Origin: Lysinibacillus macroides | Lineage (GTDB): Bacteria > Bacillota > Bacilli > Bacillales_A > Planococcaceae | Length of the DNA stretch: 64,000 nucleotides | NCBI RefSeq assembly: GCF_001281525.1 | Contig: NZ_LGCI01000014.1 | Span: 76,940 to 140,939, forward strand | Direction: 5' to 3' | In this document: piece by piece, positions 23,055 through 31,751 of the stretch | Layout: every line of letters begins with the position of its first letter | Position numbering within the stretch: the first letter of the stretch is position 1 | Made by a program: the position numbers and the translations under genes | Notes under the pieces: model-generated | What the model was told of the DNA's origin: nothing | Seen by the model: the letters and a program-made list of their open reading frames with translations, nothing else | Database searches by the model: none

Positions 23055-23615
23055 GTAACGATGAGCAGCTAGTAAAAAGGCTCTTGCAAGTTTTTCAGCC
23101 ATTGCGTAAGAAATATGAAGTCTTGTATTTTGTAGCACAAGCATCTCCATAAAGCCTCCAATATTGACGATTCCCTTTACGGAAATGTCTCCAATTGGAG
23201 GTAATTCTTTTTTTACTGCTTTTCCAGGAAAAATAGGTCCACTTTGTACTGAAATATGCCCCACATTTTCTTCATTGCCAAGGCAGGCATCAATCGCAAT
23301 AATAAATGGTTTTGTAGTATGATTATATAGCTGTTGCATCGTAGTACCTAAATTTAGAGCATGTAAGGGCTCCTCTAAAGAACCTATAACTTCATAGGGA
23401 AAACTAACGGATTTTTTTAGGAAGCTACCTGTTAATGGCCCAAGTGTATCGCCTGTGCAGCGATCACTGCCAATACAACAAAAAATTAATCGTTCATGTT
23501 GAAATGGTATATGTTCTAAAAATAATGTGCTTAATTGCCAAACAGTATTTTTACTTTCGTGATGAAGGGAATAAGGTAGTAATAAATTTGGTATAGTATT
23601 CATAAAAAAACTCAC
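22971..23615 (-). CDS. yyaC: Spore protein YyaC (DUF1256, GPR-like protease fold)
   Basis: A 214-aa sporulation protein. The conserved core includes CCIGSDRCTGDTLGPLTG, FIIAIDACLGNEENVG and GIVNIGGFMEMLVLQNTRL. YyaC proteins share the fold of hydrogenase-maturation and spore-germination proteases, and the B. subtilis gene is sporulation-controlled near spo0J. The last 28 codons or so run antisense to the 3' end of the DUF554 gene. Start is ATG 23615 behind a GTGAG-rich stretch. Confidence 0.88.
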   Translation of the reverse strand: MSFFMNTIPNLLLPYSLHHESKNTVWQLSTLFLEHIPFQHERLIFCCIGSDRCTGDTLGPLTGSFLKKSVSFPYEVIGSLEEPLHALNLGTTMQQLYNHTTKPFIIAIDACLGNEENVGHISVQSGPIFPGKAVKKELPPIGDISVKGIVNIGGFMEMLVLQNTRLHISYAMAEKLARAFLLAAHRYSLKNVEDSNHNPNNDNTWQQVSSLDLS

Positions 23616-23694
23616 TTTCTTCTTAAATTTAGAAGTGCCTAATTTTTATGCAGTATACACAAATTTTTAACATGTTATTCAAGAGGTGGTAATA

Positions 23695-24567
23695 ATGGAA
23701 GAGAGTAAGGAATTAGTGGATAGATACTGGGATAAGCTAACATCTCAGGCATTATGGGAACGAATTATTGATGCATCCATTGAAATAATCATCATTTTAT
23801 TAGTATCGTGGCTAGCTGTAAGATTAGGGAAAAAATTTATTAATAAAGTATTTTTAATGCGTATGCGTTCACCATTAAATCATTCAGAGCGTCGCCAGCG
23901 CACAATTGCGAGATTGTTGCAAAGCGTCATTTCCTATGTTGTTTATTTTTCAGCCATTATTGGTATTCTTTCGTCACTAGAAATTAAAGTTGCTGGTTTG
24001 TTAGCGGGTGCGGGAATTGTTGGTTTAGCAATAGGTTTCGGCGCTCAAAGCTTAGTAAAGGATGTTATTACAGGATTCTTTATTATTTTTGAAGACCAAT
24101 TTGGTGTTGGGGATTATATAAAAATTAATGCGGCAGAAGGTACGGTTGTAGAAATTGGCTTACGTACAACCAAAATTAATGGGGCTACTGGTGAGCAGTT
24201 CATCATACCTAATGGTGCTATTGGCGAAGTCGTCAATTATTCTATTAACAACTCTAAAATTTTTATAGATTTACAAATGACTACAGATGCTGATTTTGAA
24301 AAGGCTGAAACGGTTATTCATAAGTATTTAGAGACATTGCCTAAATTGCATGAGGAATTAATAGCGGCTCCAGTATTTTTAGGTGTGCAAAATGTTAAAG
24401 GAACAGAGGTAACCATTCGTATAGCTGCTGAAACATTACCACAGCAACAATATGGTATTGCCCGTATTATTCGTAGAGATGTTACAAAGCTCTTTGAAGA
24501 AAATAATATACCAATGGCCTATCCAAAAATGATGTTCTATGGTAAAGATGAGGGGAGAAGTGAGTAA
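23695..24567 (+). CDS. MscS-family mechanosensitive channel
   Basis: A 290-aa small-conductance mechanosensitive channel. Two N-terminal membrane helices precede the pore-lining helix rich in Gly and Ala (GLLAGAGIVGLAIGFGAQS, about residues 103-121), then the cytoplasmic beta domain (FIIFEDQFGVGDYIKI). Such channels release solutes on osmotic downshock. ATG 23695 is preferred because AGAGGTGG precedes it; a GTG nine bases earlier lies inside that ribosome site. The next gene begins two bases after the stop. Confidence 0.92.
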   Translation: MEESKELVDRYWDKLTSQALWERIIDASIEIIIILLVSWLAVRLGKKFINKVFLMRMRSPLNHSERRQRTIARLLQSVISYVVYFSAIIGILSSLEIKVAGLLAGAGIVGLAIGFGAQSLVKDVITGFFIIFEDQFGVGDYIKINAAEGTVVEIGLRTTKINGATGEQFIIPNGAIGEVVNYSINNSKIFIDLQMTTDADFEKAETVIHKYLETLPKLHEELIAAPVFLGVQNVKGTEVTIRIAAETLPQQQYGIARIIRRDVTKLFEENNIPMAYPKMMFYGKDEGRSE

Positions 24568-24568
24568 A

Positions 24569-24769
24569 ATGGAAGCAAAGAAATTTGGTTTAAATGATAT
24601 TGTTGAAATGAAAAAACAACATCCATGTGGTACAAATAAGTGGAAAATCATTCGGATGGGCGCGGATGTACGTATTAAATGTGAGGGTTGTCAGCATAGC
24701 GTAATGATTCCACGCCGTGAATTTGAGAAAAAAATGAAAAGGGTTTTAATTTCTGCTAATGAGGCTTAA
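24569..24769 (+). CDS. DUF951 family small protein
   Basis: A 66-aa protein with the DUF951 signature: DIVEMKKQHPCGTNKWKI, then GADVRIKCEGCQHSVMIPR. The single CxxC and the HPCG motif suggest metal or nucleic-acid binding, but the function is unknown. It is nearly always placed between an mscS gene and ychF in Firmicutes, as here. GGGAG precedes ATG 24569. Confidence 0.9.
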   Translation: MEAKKFGLNDIVEMKKQHPCGTNKWKIIRMGADVRIKCEGCQHSVMIPRREFEKKMKRVLISANEA

Positions 24770-24866
24770 TATCAAGCATATTAGACTTTTCCTAAGCGAA
24801 TCAATATAATAGATAAGGTTATATAAGAGAAAATTTGAACTGAGTATAGAAAGGTTGTGTCCATCC

Positions 24867-25967
24867 ATGGCATTAACAGCTGGAATCGTTGGTTTACCTA
24901 ACGTTGGCAAATCAACATTATTTAACGCAATTACAAAAGCGGGCGCATTGGCTGCAAACTACCCATTCGCAACGATTGATCCGAACGTTGGTATCGTTGA
25001 GGTCCCTGATGCACGCTTAGATAAGTTAACAGAATTAGTGGTACCCAAAAAAACAGTCCCAACAGCATTTGAGTTTACAGATATTGCAGGAATTGTAAAG
25101 GGTGCTTCCAAAGGCGAAGGATTAGGAAATAAGTTTCTCGCTCATATTCGTGAAGTAGATGCAATTTGCCAAGTTGTTCGTTGCTTTGTAGATGAAAATA
25201 TTACACACGTATCAGGTGCAGTGAATCCAATTGATGATATTGAGGTTATTAACTTAGAGCTTGCACTTGCAGACTTAGAATCTGTCGATAAACGCTTACA
25301 ACGTGTTAGCAAAATGGCAAAGCAAAAAGATAAAGATGCGATGATGGAAGAGCCTGTGTTGGTAAAAATTAAAGAACAATTAGAAAATGGTCGTCCAGCC
25401 CGTGCTGCTGAACTATCAGAGGATGAGCTAAAGGTTATTAAAGGTCTTCATTTGTTAACTATTAAACCAATGCTATATGTGGCAAATGTTTCTGAGGATG
25501 AAGTAGCAGATGCTGATAACAATGAGTATGTGAAAAAGGTGCGTGAATATGCAGCTGCTGAAGGTGCTCAAGTGATTACAATTTGTGCAAAAATCGAAGA
25601 AGAAATTTCTGAGCTTGATGATGAAGAAAAAGCAATGTTTTTAGAAGAGCTAGGTATTAAGGAATCAGGTTTGGATCAATTAATTCGTACATCTTATGAT
25701 TTATTAGGCTTAGCCACATATTTCACTGCAGGTGTACAAGAGGTACGTGCATGGACGTTCCGTAAAGGGATGAAGGCTCCACAATGTGCAGGTATTATTC
25801 ATACGGACTTTGAACGTGGCTTTATTCGAGCAGAAACAGTTGCCTATGATGATCTACTAGAGGCTGGTTCTCAAGCAGCAGCGAAAGAAGCGGGTAAAGT
25901 ACGTCTCGAGGGGAAAGATTACGAAGTTCAAGATGGCGATATTATGTTATTCCGCTTTAATGTATAA
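24867..25967 (+). CDS. ychF: Redox-regulated ribosome-binding ATPase YchF
   Basis: A 366-aa Obg-related P-loop protein. It has [12 protein letters not shown] (P-loop), [18 protein letters not shown] (switch region) and a C-terminal TGS domain (ending [13 protein letters not shown]). YchF prefers ATP and binds ribosomes. ATG 24867 gives the usual N-terminus [10 protein letters not shown]; an upstream TTG adds four unrelated residues. In B. subtilis the next gene is rpsF; here two extra genes lie between. Confidence 0.95.
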   Translation: MALTAGIVGLPNVGKSTLFNAITKAGALAANYPFATIDPNVGIVEVPDARLDKLTELVVPKKTVPTAFEFTDIAGIVKGASKGEGLGNKFLAHIREVDAICQVVRCFVDENITHVSGAVNPIDDIEVINLELALADLESVDKRLQRVSKMAKQKDKDAMMEEPVLVKIKEQLENGRPARAAELSEDELKVIKGLHLLTIKPMLYVANVSEDEVADADNNEYVKKVREYAAAEGAQVITICAKIEEEISELDDEEKAMFLEELGIKESGLDQLIRTSYDLLGLATYFTAGVQEVRAWTFRKGMKAPQCAGIIHTDFERGFIRAETVAYDDLLEAGSQAAAKEAGKVRLEGKDYEVQDGDIMLFRFNV

Positions 25968-26008
25968 GCTTTGTGCAATGACTTAAAAAGCCCTTAATAT
26001 CACATTAT

Positions 26009-26110
26009 AAAAATCCGCATCGCTTTCTGTGAGCAAGGCACGAGGTGTATCTGTTGTATACGTATCAGCTAAATCTCGTGCTCTTCCTACAGTAGCTATG
26101 CGGATTTTTA
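26009..26110. repeat. Long imperfect stem-loop after ychF
   Basis: Two arms of about 35 bases (AAAAATCCGCAT... and its complement ...ATGCGGATTTTT, with inner GCACGAG/CTCGTGC) enclose a 30-base loop. The outer 12 pairs are perfect and flanked by A and T runs on either side, so it can terminate transcription both ways. It is far longer than a normal terminator and could be a structured RNA or a small mobile palindrome. Confidence 0.75.
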
Positions 26111-26156
26111 TTTTTATAAAGAATTAGCTGAACTTTTAACATGTGGAGGCGAAGAA

Positions 26157-27197
26157 ATGGATGCAATACGAATTAAAGAACGTGGATTAGAATTTGAGCA
26201 GCTAGGTAAGCTACCACAGGATGTGTTGAATTTTATTTATGAACAGCAATTGTTTAAATTATTTACAGCGAAAGAATTAGGCGGTAAAGATTTAGACTTA
26301 TTAGAGGGAATAAAGATATTTCAGCAAATGTCTGCGCTTGATGGTAATTTCGGCTGGCTTATTACAATTGGGACAGGTGGTAATGCATTTATTCCAGCAT
26401 TCAATAAAGATATTTGCGAAAAGGTCTATACACCTAAAAATGCTGTGATAGCAGGTAGTGGCTATCCAACAGGTATCGCTGTTAAAACGGATAACGGCTA
26501 TTATGTAACGGGACAGTGGAAATATTGTAGTGGCGCTGATTATGCCACAACCTTTACAATGAATTGCTTTGTGGAACAGGATGGTGTAAAAACAGAAAAT
26601 ATTATTAGTTGCTCGATGAATCGTCAGCATGTTGAGGTGTTAAATGATTGGCGAGCAATGGGGCTAAAGGCTACAGCTAGCCATACCATTCGTGTTCATC
26701 ATATATGGGTGCCACAGGAGGCTACCTTCCAATTAGGGTCGATTAAAAATAATTATGGTAATTCAGTACATAGCTTTCCATTTATCACTTTTGCAGAGGC
26801 ATCTTTTTTAAGTGTTTGCTTAGGAATAACAGAAAATTTCTTAGAGGAATCGCTTCATTTAATAAAGCAACGACAACATGACGTTAGCCGAATTGAACGT
26901 ATTGGTGCATTGCAATTTTTAGTGATACAGCAGCAGAAGCATTTTAAACAATATGAAGAGCGGTTCTATACAATGTTATCGACATACTGGCAAAAGCATC
27001 AGCAAGGTAGTCAATTAACTGAGGAAGAACTATTACAGTTTACGCAAATGAGTAAAGAAATCGCTGCAGCTTGCGTGGAATTAGCAAATAGTTTAGTGCG
27101 TAGCTTAGGGATGGATGCTATTACTGAAACAGCTACCATTAACCGCATTTGGCGAAACCTATATACAGCAGCACAGCATGGATTTTTAACACCTTAG
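26157..27197 (+). CDS. Acyl-CoA dehydrogenase-like flavoprotein
   Basis: A 346-aa protein resembling the acyl-CoA dehydrogenase / flavin-dependent monooxygenase superfamily: N-terminal helical domain with TAKELGGKDLDLLEGIKIFQ, central beta domain (GYYVTGQWKYCSGADYATT, where flavin contacts are expected) and helical C-terminus. The substrate cannot be told. The catalytic glutamate of true dehydrogenases is not obvious, so an oxygenase-type or altered activity is possible. GTGGAGGCG precedes ATG. It is an insertion relative to the ychF-rpsF junction of B. subtilis. Confidence 0.75.
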   Translation: MDAIRIKERGLEFEQLGKLPQDVLNFIYEQQLFKLFTAKELGGKDLDLLEGIKIFQQMSALDGNFGWLITIGTGGNAFIPAFNKDICEKVYTPKNAVIAGSGYPTGIAVKTDNGYYVTGQWKYCSGADYATTFTMNCFVEQDGVKTENIISCSMNRQHVEVLNDWRAMGLKATASHTIRVHHIWVPQEATFQLGSIKNNYGNSVHSFPFITFAEASFLSVCLGITENFLEESLHLIKQRQHDVSRIERIGALQFLVIQQQKHFKQYEERFYTMLSTYWQKHQQGSQLTEEELLQFTQMSKEIAAACVELANSLVRSLGMDAITETATINRIWRNLYTAAQHGFLTP

Positions 27198-27198
27198 A

Positions 27199-27255
27199 AG
27201 AAAAGTAGGCTGTTTAGCGAACATTTACTTTCCTAACAGCCTACTTTTCTTTTTG
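27199..27255. terminator. Bidirectional terminator
   Basis: AAAAGTAGGCTGTT and its perfect complement AACAGCCTACTTTT form a 14-pair stem between two convergent genes, with T tracts on both strands. Confidence 0.93.
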
Positions 27256-27804
27256 CTAAGGGAGATATACATATAGCTTAGGCAAATGGGGGTCATCCTG
27301 GATAAGCGCATCCTTTGGATATTTGCGTAATTCTTTATACATAGCAAAATCACCTACAGCTCCTGCTATTAAAAAAGCGCCGATCAATACAAAAACGGTG
27401 CTATTACAATAAAACCCAATGATAGTTGGTAGGACGCCAGTTGTCCAAAATGGTAATAATAAAGCCTTTTTCATAGCATGATTAGGGAGAGGCTGATTAG
27501 TTGTTGCATAGGCAATACCAAGCTTTAAATTAATGCCATAGTTTAAAGATTTATAAGGCACCTTCCCAAAAATCATAAAGCCGATTAAATGAAAGGCTTC
27601 ATGCAGAACAATAAAAACAATATATAAAATAGCAAATAATACTGTACCGCCCATCATGGTCCAAATAGAAAAATGAAAATCCTTAAAGCAAATGTATTGA
27701 ATGGCTGTAAATAATAGCACAAGACCAATTGTAACAACAATATTGTCCATCATTAGCTTTTTTAAATCGACTTCAATGATGATCGGCTCTTTGTCTGGTA
27801 GCAT
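27256..27804 (-). CDS. DUF3267 membrane metalloprotease-like protein
   Basis: A 182-aa integral membrane protein with four to five hydrophobic segments. HEAFH within VLHEAFHLIGFMIFG (about residues 67-81) is an HExxH zinc motif in a membrane helix, as in site-2-protease-like DUF3267 proteins. A regulated membrane protease role is an inference from the family. It is read opposite to the flanking genes and shares a bidirectional terminator with the acyl-CoA dehydrogenase-like gene. Confidence 0.8.
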   Translation of the reverse strand: MLPDKEPIIIEVDLKKLMMDNIVVTIGLVLLFTAIQYICFKDFHFSIWTMMGGTVLFAILYIVFIVLHEAFHLIGFMIFGKVPYKSLNYGINLKLGIAYATTNQPLPNHAMKKALLLPFWTTGVLPTIIGFYCNSTVFVLIGAFLIAGAVGDFAMYKELRKYPKDALIQDDPHLPKLYVYLP

Positions 27805-27858
27805 AAAAGCTCTCCTTTCCGCTCCTCCATTATATAAAATGAATTATTACTTTGCGAC

Positions 27859-27887
27859 TTGAAAGACACCTATCTATGTGTTACAAT
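27859..27887 (+). promoter_or_regulatory. rpsF operon promoter
   Basis: TTGAAA (27859-27864), 17 bases, TACAAT (27882-27887). It gives a leader of about 75 bases before rpsF. Confidence 0.8.
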
Positions 27888-27970
27888 TCATTGATGTGAG
27901 TAATAATTAATTACTTACTCCTTGCTCCCTTACTAGAGGAGAGCCTAAGTCCATAAGGAGGTGTAAATAG

Positions 27971-28258
27971 ATGAGAAAATATGAATTAATGTACATTGTA
28001 CGTCCAAACATTGAAGACGAAGCGAAGAAAGCATTAGTTGAACGCTTCAACGAAATTCTATCTTCTAACGGTGCAGAAGTTATCGAGTCAAAAGAGTGGG
28101 GCAAACGCCGCTTAGCTTATGAAATTCATGACTTCCGTGAAGGTTACTACCAAATCGTAAAAGTAAACGCTACTTCAGAAGCAATCAACGAGTATACACG
28201 TCTTGCTAATATCAGTGAAGATATCATTCGTCACATTGCTGTTCGTGAAGAAGCTTAA
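27971..28258 (+). CDS. rpsF: 30S ribosomal protein S6
   Basis: A 95-aa bS6 protein ([20 protein letters not shown] start). It binds S18 on the platform of the small subunit. AAGGAGGTG precedes the ATG. First gene of the rpsF-ssb-rpsR operon, where SSB is sandwiched between the two ribosomal partners. Confidence 0.98.
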   Translation: MRKYELMYIVRPNIEDEAKKALVERFNEILSSNGAEVIESKEWGKRRLAYEIHDFREGYYQIVKVNATSEAINEYTRLANISEDIIRHIAVREEA

Positions 28259-28298
28259 TCATTTTTTAACAAAATGCTGAAAAGGAGGTTGTATTCTG

Positions 28299-28868
28299 AT
28301 GATAAACCGTGTCGTATTAGTTGGAAGACTAACAAAAGATCCTGAGCTACGTTATACACCAAATGGCATTGCGTCCACACGATTTACAGTTGCTGTTAAT
28401 CGTACATTCTCAAACCAACAGGGTGAACGTGAGGCAGACTTTATAAGCTGTGTTGCATGGCGAAAACAGGCTGAAAACCTAGCGAACTTTATGCGAAAAG
28501 GAAGTTTGATTGGGGTAGAAGGTCGTATCCAAACAGGCAGCTATGAAGGACAAGACGGTAAACGAGTATACACAACAGATGTTGTAGCGGATAGCGTACA
28601 GTTTTTAGAACCCCGTAGTGGTGGCGGTGCTCCTGCTCCTCAATATGGTGGTGGACAAACTTACGGTAATAACCAACCGTCATATGGCGGTGGTCAACCA
28701 CAACAACAGTTTGGTGGCGCTATGCCAGGGCAGGGTTCCTATGGCGGCGATGCTTATCAGCAAAATCAACCACCTATGAATCAGCCGAATTATACACGTG
28801 TAGATGAGGATCCATTTGCGAATAGCAAAGGACCAATAGAAGTATCAGAGGATGATCTTCCATTCTAA
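28299..28868 (+). CDS. ssb: Single-stranded DNA-binding protein
   Basis: A 189-aa SSB. The OB fold covers about residues 1-105 ([20 protein letters not shown]), followed by a Gly/Gln/Pro-rich linker (YGGGQ repeats) and the acidic protein-interaction tip EVSEDDLPF. It coats single-stranded DNA and recruits repair proteins. AAAGGAGG precedes the ATG. The operon position between rpsF and rpsR marks it as the housekeeping SSB. Confidence 0.97.
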   Translation: MINRVVLVGRLTKDPELRYTPNGIASTRFTVAVNRTFSNQQGEREADFISCVAWRKQAENLANFMRKGSLIGVEGRIQTGSYEGQDGKRVYTTDVVADSVQFLEPRSGGGAPAPQYGGGQTYGNNQPSYGGGQPQQQFGGAMPGQGSYGGDAYQQNQPPMNQPNYTRVDEDPFANSKGPIEVSEDDLPF

Positions 28869-28908
28869 TGCTTCTAAAAGATAAAAAAAGATAAGGAGGA
28901 GACACACT

Positions 28909-29145
28909 ATGGCACCACGTCGCGGAGGCCGCAAACGCCGTAAAGTTTGCTACTTCACTTCAAACAATATTACGCATATCGATTACAAAGATGTAGATCT
29001 TTTAAAGAAATTCATCTCTGAACGCGGTAAAATTTTACCACGTCGCGTAACTGGCACAAGTGCAAAGTACCAACGTAAATTAACTTCAGCTATTAAAGTA
29101 TCTCGTATTATGGGATTACTTCCATTCGTAGCGGAAGATAAATAA
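28909..29145 (+). CDS. rpsR: 30S ribosomal protein S18
   Basis: A 78-aa bS18 protein ([35 protein letters not shown]). AAGGAGG precedes the ATG. The last codons (FVAEDK stop) fall in a 31-bp sequence repeated almost exactly at 38802 and in part at 35563, which I read as an attachment site used by integrating elements. The coding sequence itself is intact. Confidence 0.98.
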   Translation: MAPRRGGRKRRKVCYFTSNNITHIDYKDVDLLKKFISERGKILPRRVTGTSAKYQRKLTSAIKVSRIMGLLPFVAEDK

Positions 29146-29148
29146 GAT
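29118..29148 (+). repeat. attL-like copy 1: 3' end of rpsR
   Basis: This 31-bp segment spanning the rpsR stop codon matches 38802-38832 at 30 of 31 positions, and 35563-35588 at 24 of 26. The core CATTCGTAGC is flanked by TTCC and GGAA, a short dyad of the kind tyrosine recombinases use. It is the left boundary of the composite island. Confidence 0.85.
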
Positions 29149-29159
29149 ATAAATAAAGG

Positions 29160-29198
29160 CACAACAAGGTTTAATCAACTCTTGTTGTGCTTTTTTTA
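29160..29198 (+). terminator. Terminator after rpsR
   Basis: GCACAACAAG and CTTGTTGTGC form a 10-pair stem followed by seven T. A related hairpin follows att copy 2 at 35599. Confidence 0.93.
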
Positions 29199-29338
29199 TT
29201 TATATAAATGAAATTGTTGCAAAGGTGAAGGTTGTTTAATTAGATATTTGGTATAATTATTGTAAAAAATATCTAAAAAATTTAATAAATAGTTGCTGGT
29301 GAAATACCTAATCTTTATTCAGTTTATGGGGGGTTATT

Positions 29339-30246
29339 ATGAAAGTTGAGAAAACATTTTCATCTTTTGTATTAGTTGATTATAATCTGAGGATTATTTC
29401 AGAAGTCTTAGATTTTACGAATACCTTACAGAGTAAAGGCTATTCACCCAACACAATTAAAAGCTATTTAGATAATTTGAAAGTCTTTTATTTATGGTTA
29501 GAACGTGAAGATTTAAAATTTTATGATGTAAAGTCAACATCCATAACTAGTTTTGTCGAATACATTGATAGTAGAAAAGCATTTGGTAGAGTTCCCCTCC
29601 AATACTTAATAGATATTTAGCGACGTTAAGTTCCTTTTTCAGGCATTTTGAAGCAATGGGAGGATTTGTTGAAGAATCTCCATTAGTCAAAGTAAGAGGA
29701 TATGCACCACAACAGAACCGAAGATATTTACGACATGTAACTAATAATTGGGATAAAGACCTCCAAAATTATTTTAAAAGAAAATTAAAGAGGAAAAGTG
29801 ATCGAAAGAGATTATATCCTAATACTGTAGAGAAGTATTACAGTGTCTTTGATATAATTTGAGAGAAAAACGAATCGTTAAAAGCTCGAAATAAGTTGAT
29901 GTTTAGATTGTTATATGAAACGGTGTTTTAGGGTATCAGAACTATTGCATCTTAGAATTAATGATGTTGATTACCCAGATCCAATAGATAAAACAGGCAA
30001 CATTTATTTAATTGAGAGGGCAAATGAATCACTTGATAGACTGTTAAAACAGGTGAGAGAACTGTACCCGTATCAAGAGATTTGTTACAAGCAGTGGATG
30101 ATTATATTATACCATCGCCCTCAAAAAGCTGCCGTTGATTATATCTTTGTGTCTCATTCAAAAGGTAATACTAGCGAACCAATTAGTAGGAAATGTGTAG
30201 AAACAATGTTTACAGCTATTGAAAGAGAAAGCCGTATCAGCTACTA
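29339..30246 (+). pseudogene. Tyrosine recombinase (integrase), broken by frameshifts and stops
   Basis: Three successive frames together spell one integrase. 29339-29585 gives the core-binding domain (SKGYSPNTIKSYLDNLKVFY). 29585-29862 continues it (RYLATLSSFFRHFEAMGG, SPLVKVRGY). After a stop at 29860 the same frame gives ARNKLMFRLLYET. A one-base insertion near 29920 is followed by RVSELLHLRINDVDYP, the box I arginine region. The sequence fades after TMFTAIERES, so box II (HxxR, H/W, catalytic Tyr) is missing. Parts resemble the large integrases of Tn554-type elements. It follows the attL-like repeat, as expected for the integrase of an element targeting rpsR. Confidence 0.82.
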
Positions 30247-30434
30247 ATGTTGTAGAACAATTAATAGCATGTGAAAATAATGAATTAAAAGAATTAGAAA
30301 ATGAATATAGTATTGAAGGTGGAGCAAGATCTATTGCAACTTATGAAGCTTCAACGTTTGGTCTCTCAATTAAAATTTCCGAGGATGGTGGAATTACTAT
30401 ATATAAAAGAAGAAAATTAATTTTTAAGCTTTAG
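30219..30434 (+). CDS. Short hypothetical reading frame
   Basis: A 71-codon frame overlapping the end of the broken integrase, with SATNVVEQLIACENNELKEL and a hydrophilic, charged composition. No ribosome site is evident before the first ATG, so it may be part of a decayed gene. I recognise no family. Confidence 0.25.
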   Translation: MKEKAVSATNVVEQLIACENNELKELENEYSIEGGARSIATYEASTFGLSIKISEDGGITIYKRRKLIFKL

Positions 30435-31194
30435 ATTAAAGCAGATCAATAGTGCTATTTTAGAGTATTCAATTCAAAAATAGAGGGACGCTTCAAATTT
30501 ATTGAACCATCCCTTGTTTAGCAATTAATTCGTTTAAAATCCTCCAGTTAGGTTATTGTGAAGACGTAAACATCAAAACTAATTTCATTAATTTTGAAAA
30601 TTCAGGTCCTTTGATTCACAAAAATCAATATAAATCCCTCTTTCTTCGCATTAAAGCGACCTTCCAATTGTTATGTTGTCATACATTTTCACTTGTCCTC
30701 AAAGTATTTAACTATTTATTTGGAAACGCAAAAAAACCTTTGAGGGAATCTGATAATAGGGCAAAAATGTCCTATTTAGATTCAACCTTAAAGGTTGTGT
30801 AGTAGTAGTTGCGTCGCATGACTCTAATGAGTATACAAAATAAAACAAATAAAAAGGTAACTGATATAAATAAATTTATCATCCAAAATTTTTATTTTTT
30901 AGCACTCTATCATAAACTCTAGAAAAAATCGCATCCAAGGTATTTGTTACCCTAAATATAATTATAAACCAATAATATAAATAGGTTATCTCAGTATATT
31001 ATTTTGTCACCCAATCATAGCAGATGGAATGTGTCTCGCAACTCATTTTAAAAGAAGACAACTAACGATTGTTCATATACGTAAGTTTTCGCTTTTCTTC
31101 TATATAAAAACATGAAATTATTCAATAAATACTAAATAAACTATAATTTATTGATAGATCCATATTTATGTAAATATATAATAATATATAAAAT
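30435..31194. other. Island spacer with stem-loops
   Basis: About 760 AT-rich bases. They hold a decayed terminator-like hairpin at 30483-30515 and the long imperfect stem-loop at 30735-30795. The one small frame (30611-30802) runs through that stem-loop and has no ribosome site, so I do not call it a gene. Confidence 0.55.
30735..30795. repeat. Long imperfect inverted repeat in the island
   Basis: Arms of about 28 bases, AACCTTTGAGG...AATAGGGC and GTCCTATT...CCTTAAAGGTT, are complementary apart from a few mismatches and a two-base bulge, around a six-base loop. No T run follows, so it is not a simple terminator. Confidence 0.7.
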
Positions 31195-31223
31195 TTGACT
31201 TAATTAGGTATATAAAGTAAGAT
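31195..31223 (+). promoter_or_regulatory. Promoter of the secreted-protein/ABC operon
   Basis: TTGACT (31195-31200), 17 bases, TAAGAT (31218-31223). It lies 48 bases before the likely start of the secreted protein. Confidence 0.65.
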
Positions 31224-31270
31224 TTAGTTGTGTCTTGGCAAAACAATACAAAAAAGGGGTTGGCTTTAAA

Positions 31271-31657
31271 TTGACTTCAAAAATTAGCAAAGAAAAAGTA
31301 TCCATAATCTCACTTTTAATTTTATCAATCACAATTTTATTTTCAGCACAAGCATTCGCAGCAACATCTACTGCGAACAAAGTAATTAATGAATCAAGAA
31401 AAGAAGGTAGTATATTTTATGCTGTGGGAGGATATGCAGAACTTAGAGCAGATATATTGGGTGGAACAGGCTTTGGGGAAAGTGTTTTAATGCAATCCAT
31501 ATCATGGTGGCCAGATAATGAATTGTATTCGGTTAATGTTAATTCGCAAAATAAGCCAGCGGCTAATATTAATTATTATTTAAATAATAGCGATGGGTAT
31601 TATGTAGTTGCTAGAGGCGATACGACACTTAACCTCAGAGCGACTTTAAAAGAATAA
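31271..31657 (+). CDS. Small secreted protein of unknown family (possible bacteriocin-like product)
   Basis: A 128-aa protein with a basic N-terminus (MTSKISKEK), a hydrophobic stretch (VSIISLLILSITILF) and a likely signal peptidase site at AQAFAA, leaving about 98 residues. The mature part has glycines and aromatics (YAVGGYAELRAD, SISWWPDNELY), ends LNLRATLKE and has no cysteine. I start it at TTG 31271 because AAAAAGGGG lies upstream; a TTG at 31235 would add 12 residues without a ribosome site. It heads an operon with a membrane protein and an ABC-2 transporter, the layout of exported antimicrobial peptides such as lactococcin 972-type loci, but I cannot show homology to any of them. Confidence 0.7.
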   Translation: MTSKISKEKVSIISLLILSITILFSAQAFAATSTANKVINESRKEGSIFYAVGGYAELRADILGGTGFGESVLMQSISWWPDNELYSVNVNSQNKPAANINYYLNNSDGYYVVARGDTTLNLRATLKE

Positions 31658-31751
31658 CTATCTAGCTTACACGAACCAACTTATTAGTTAAAAGTTTAAT
31701 AATCTTGCTAGGACACTTTTTCTACTTAGTCGTCAGTTGGGAGGGTAACCA

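Noticed and set aside
27888-27970. S6:S18-binding leader before rpsF
   Set aside because: I looked for the CCG-containing hairpin of that autoregulatory motif and could not find a convincing version in this leader.
30611-30802. 63-codon frame in the island
   Set aside because: It runs through the long imperfect inverted repeat, has no ribosome site and resembles no protein I know.
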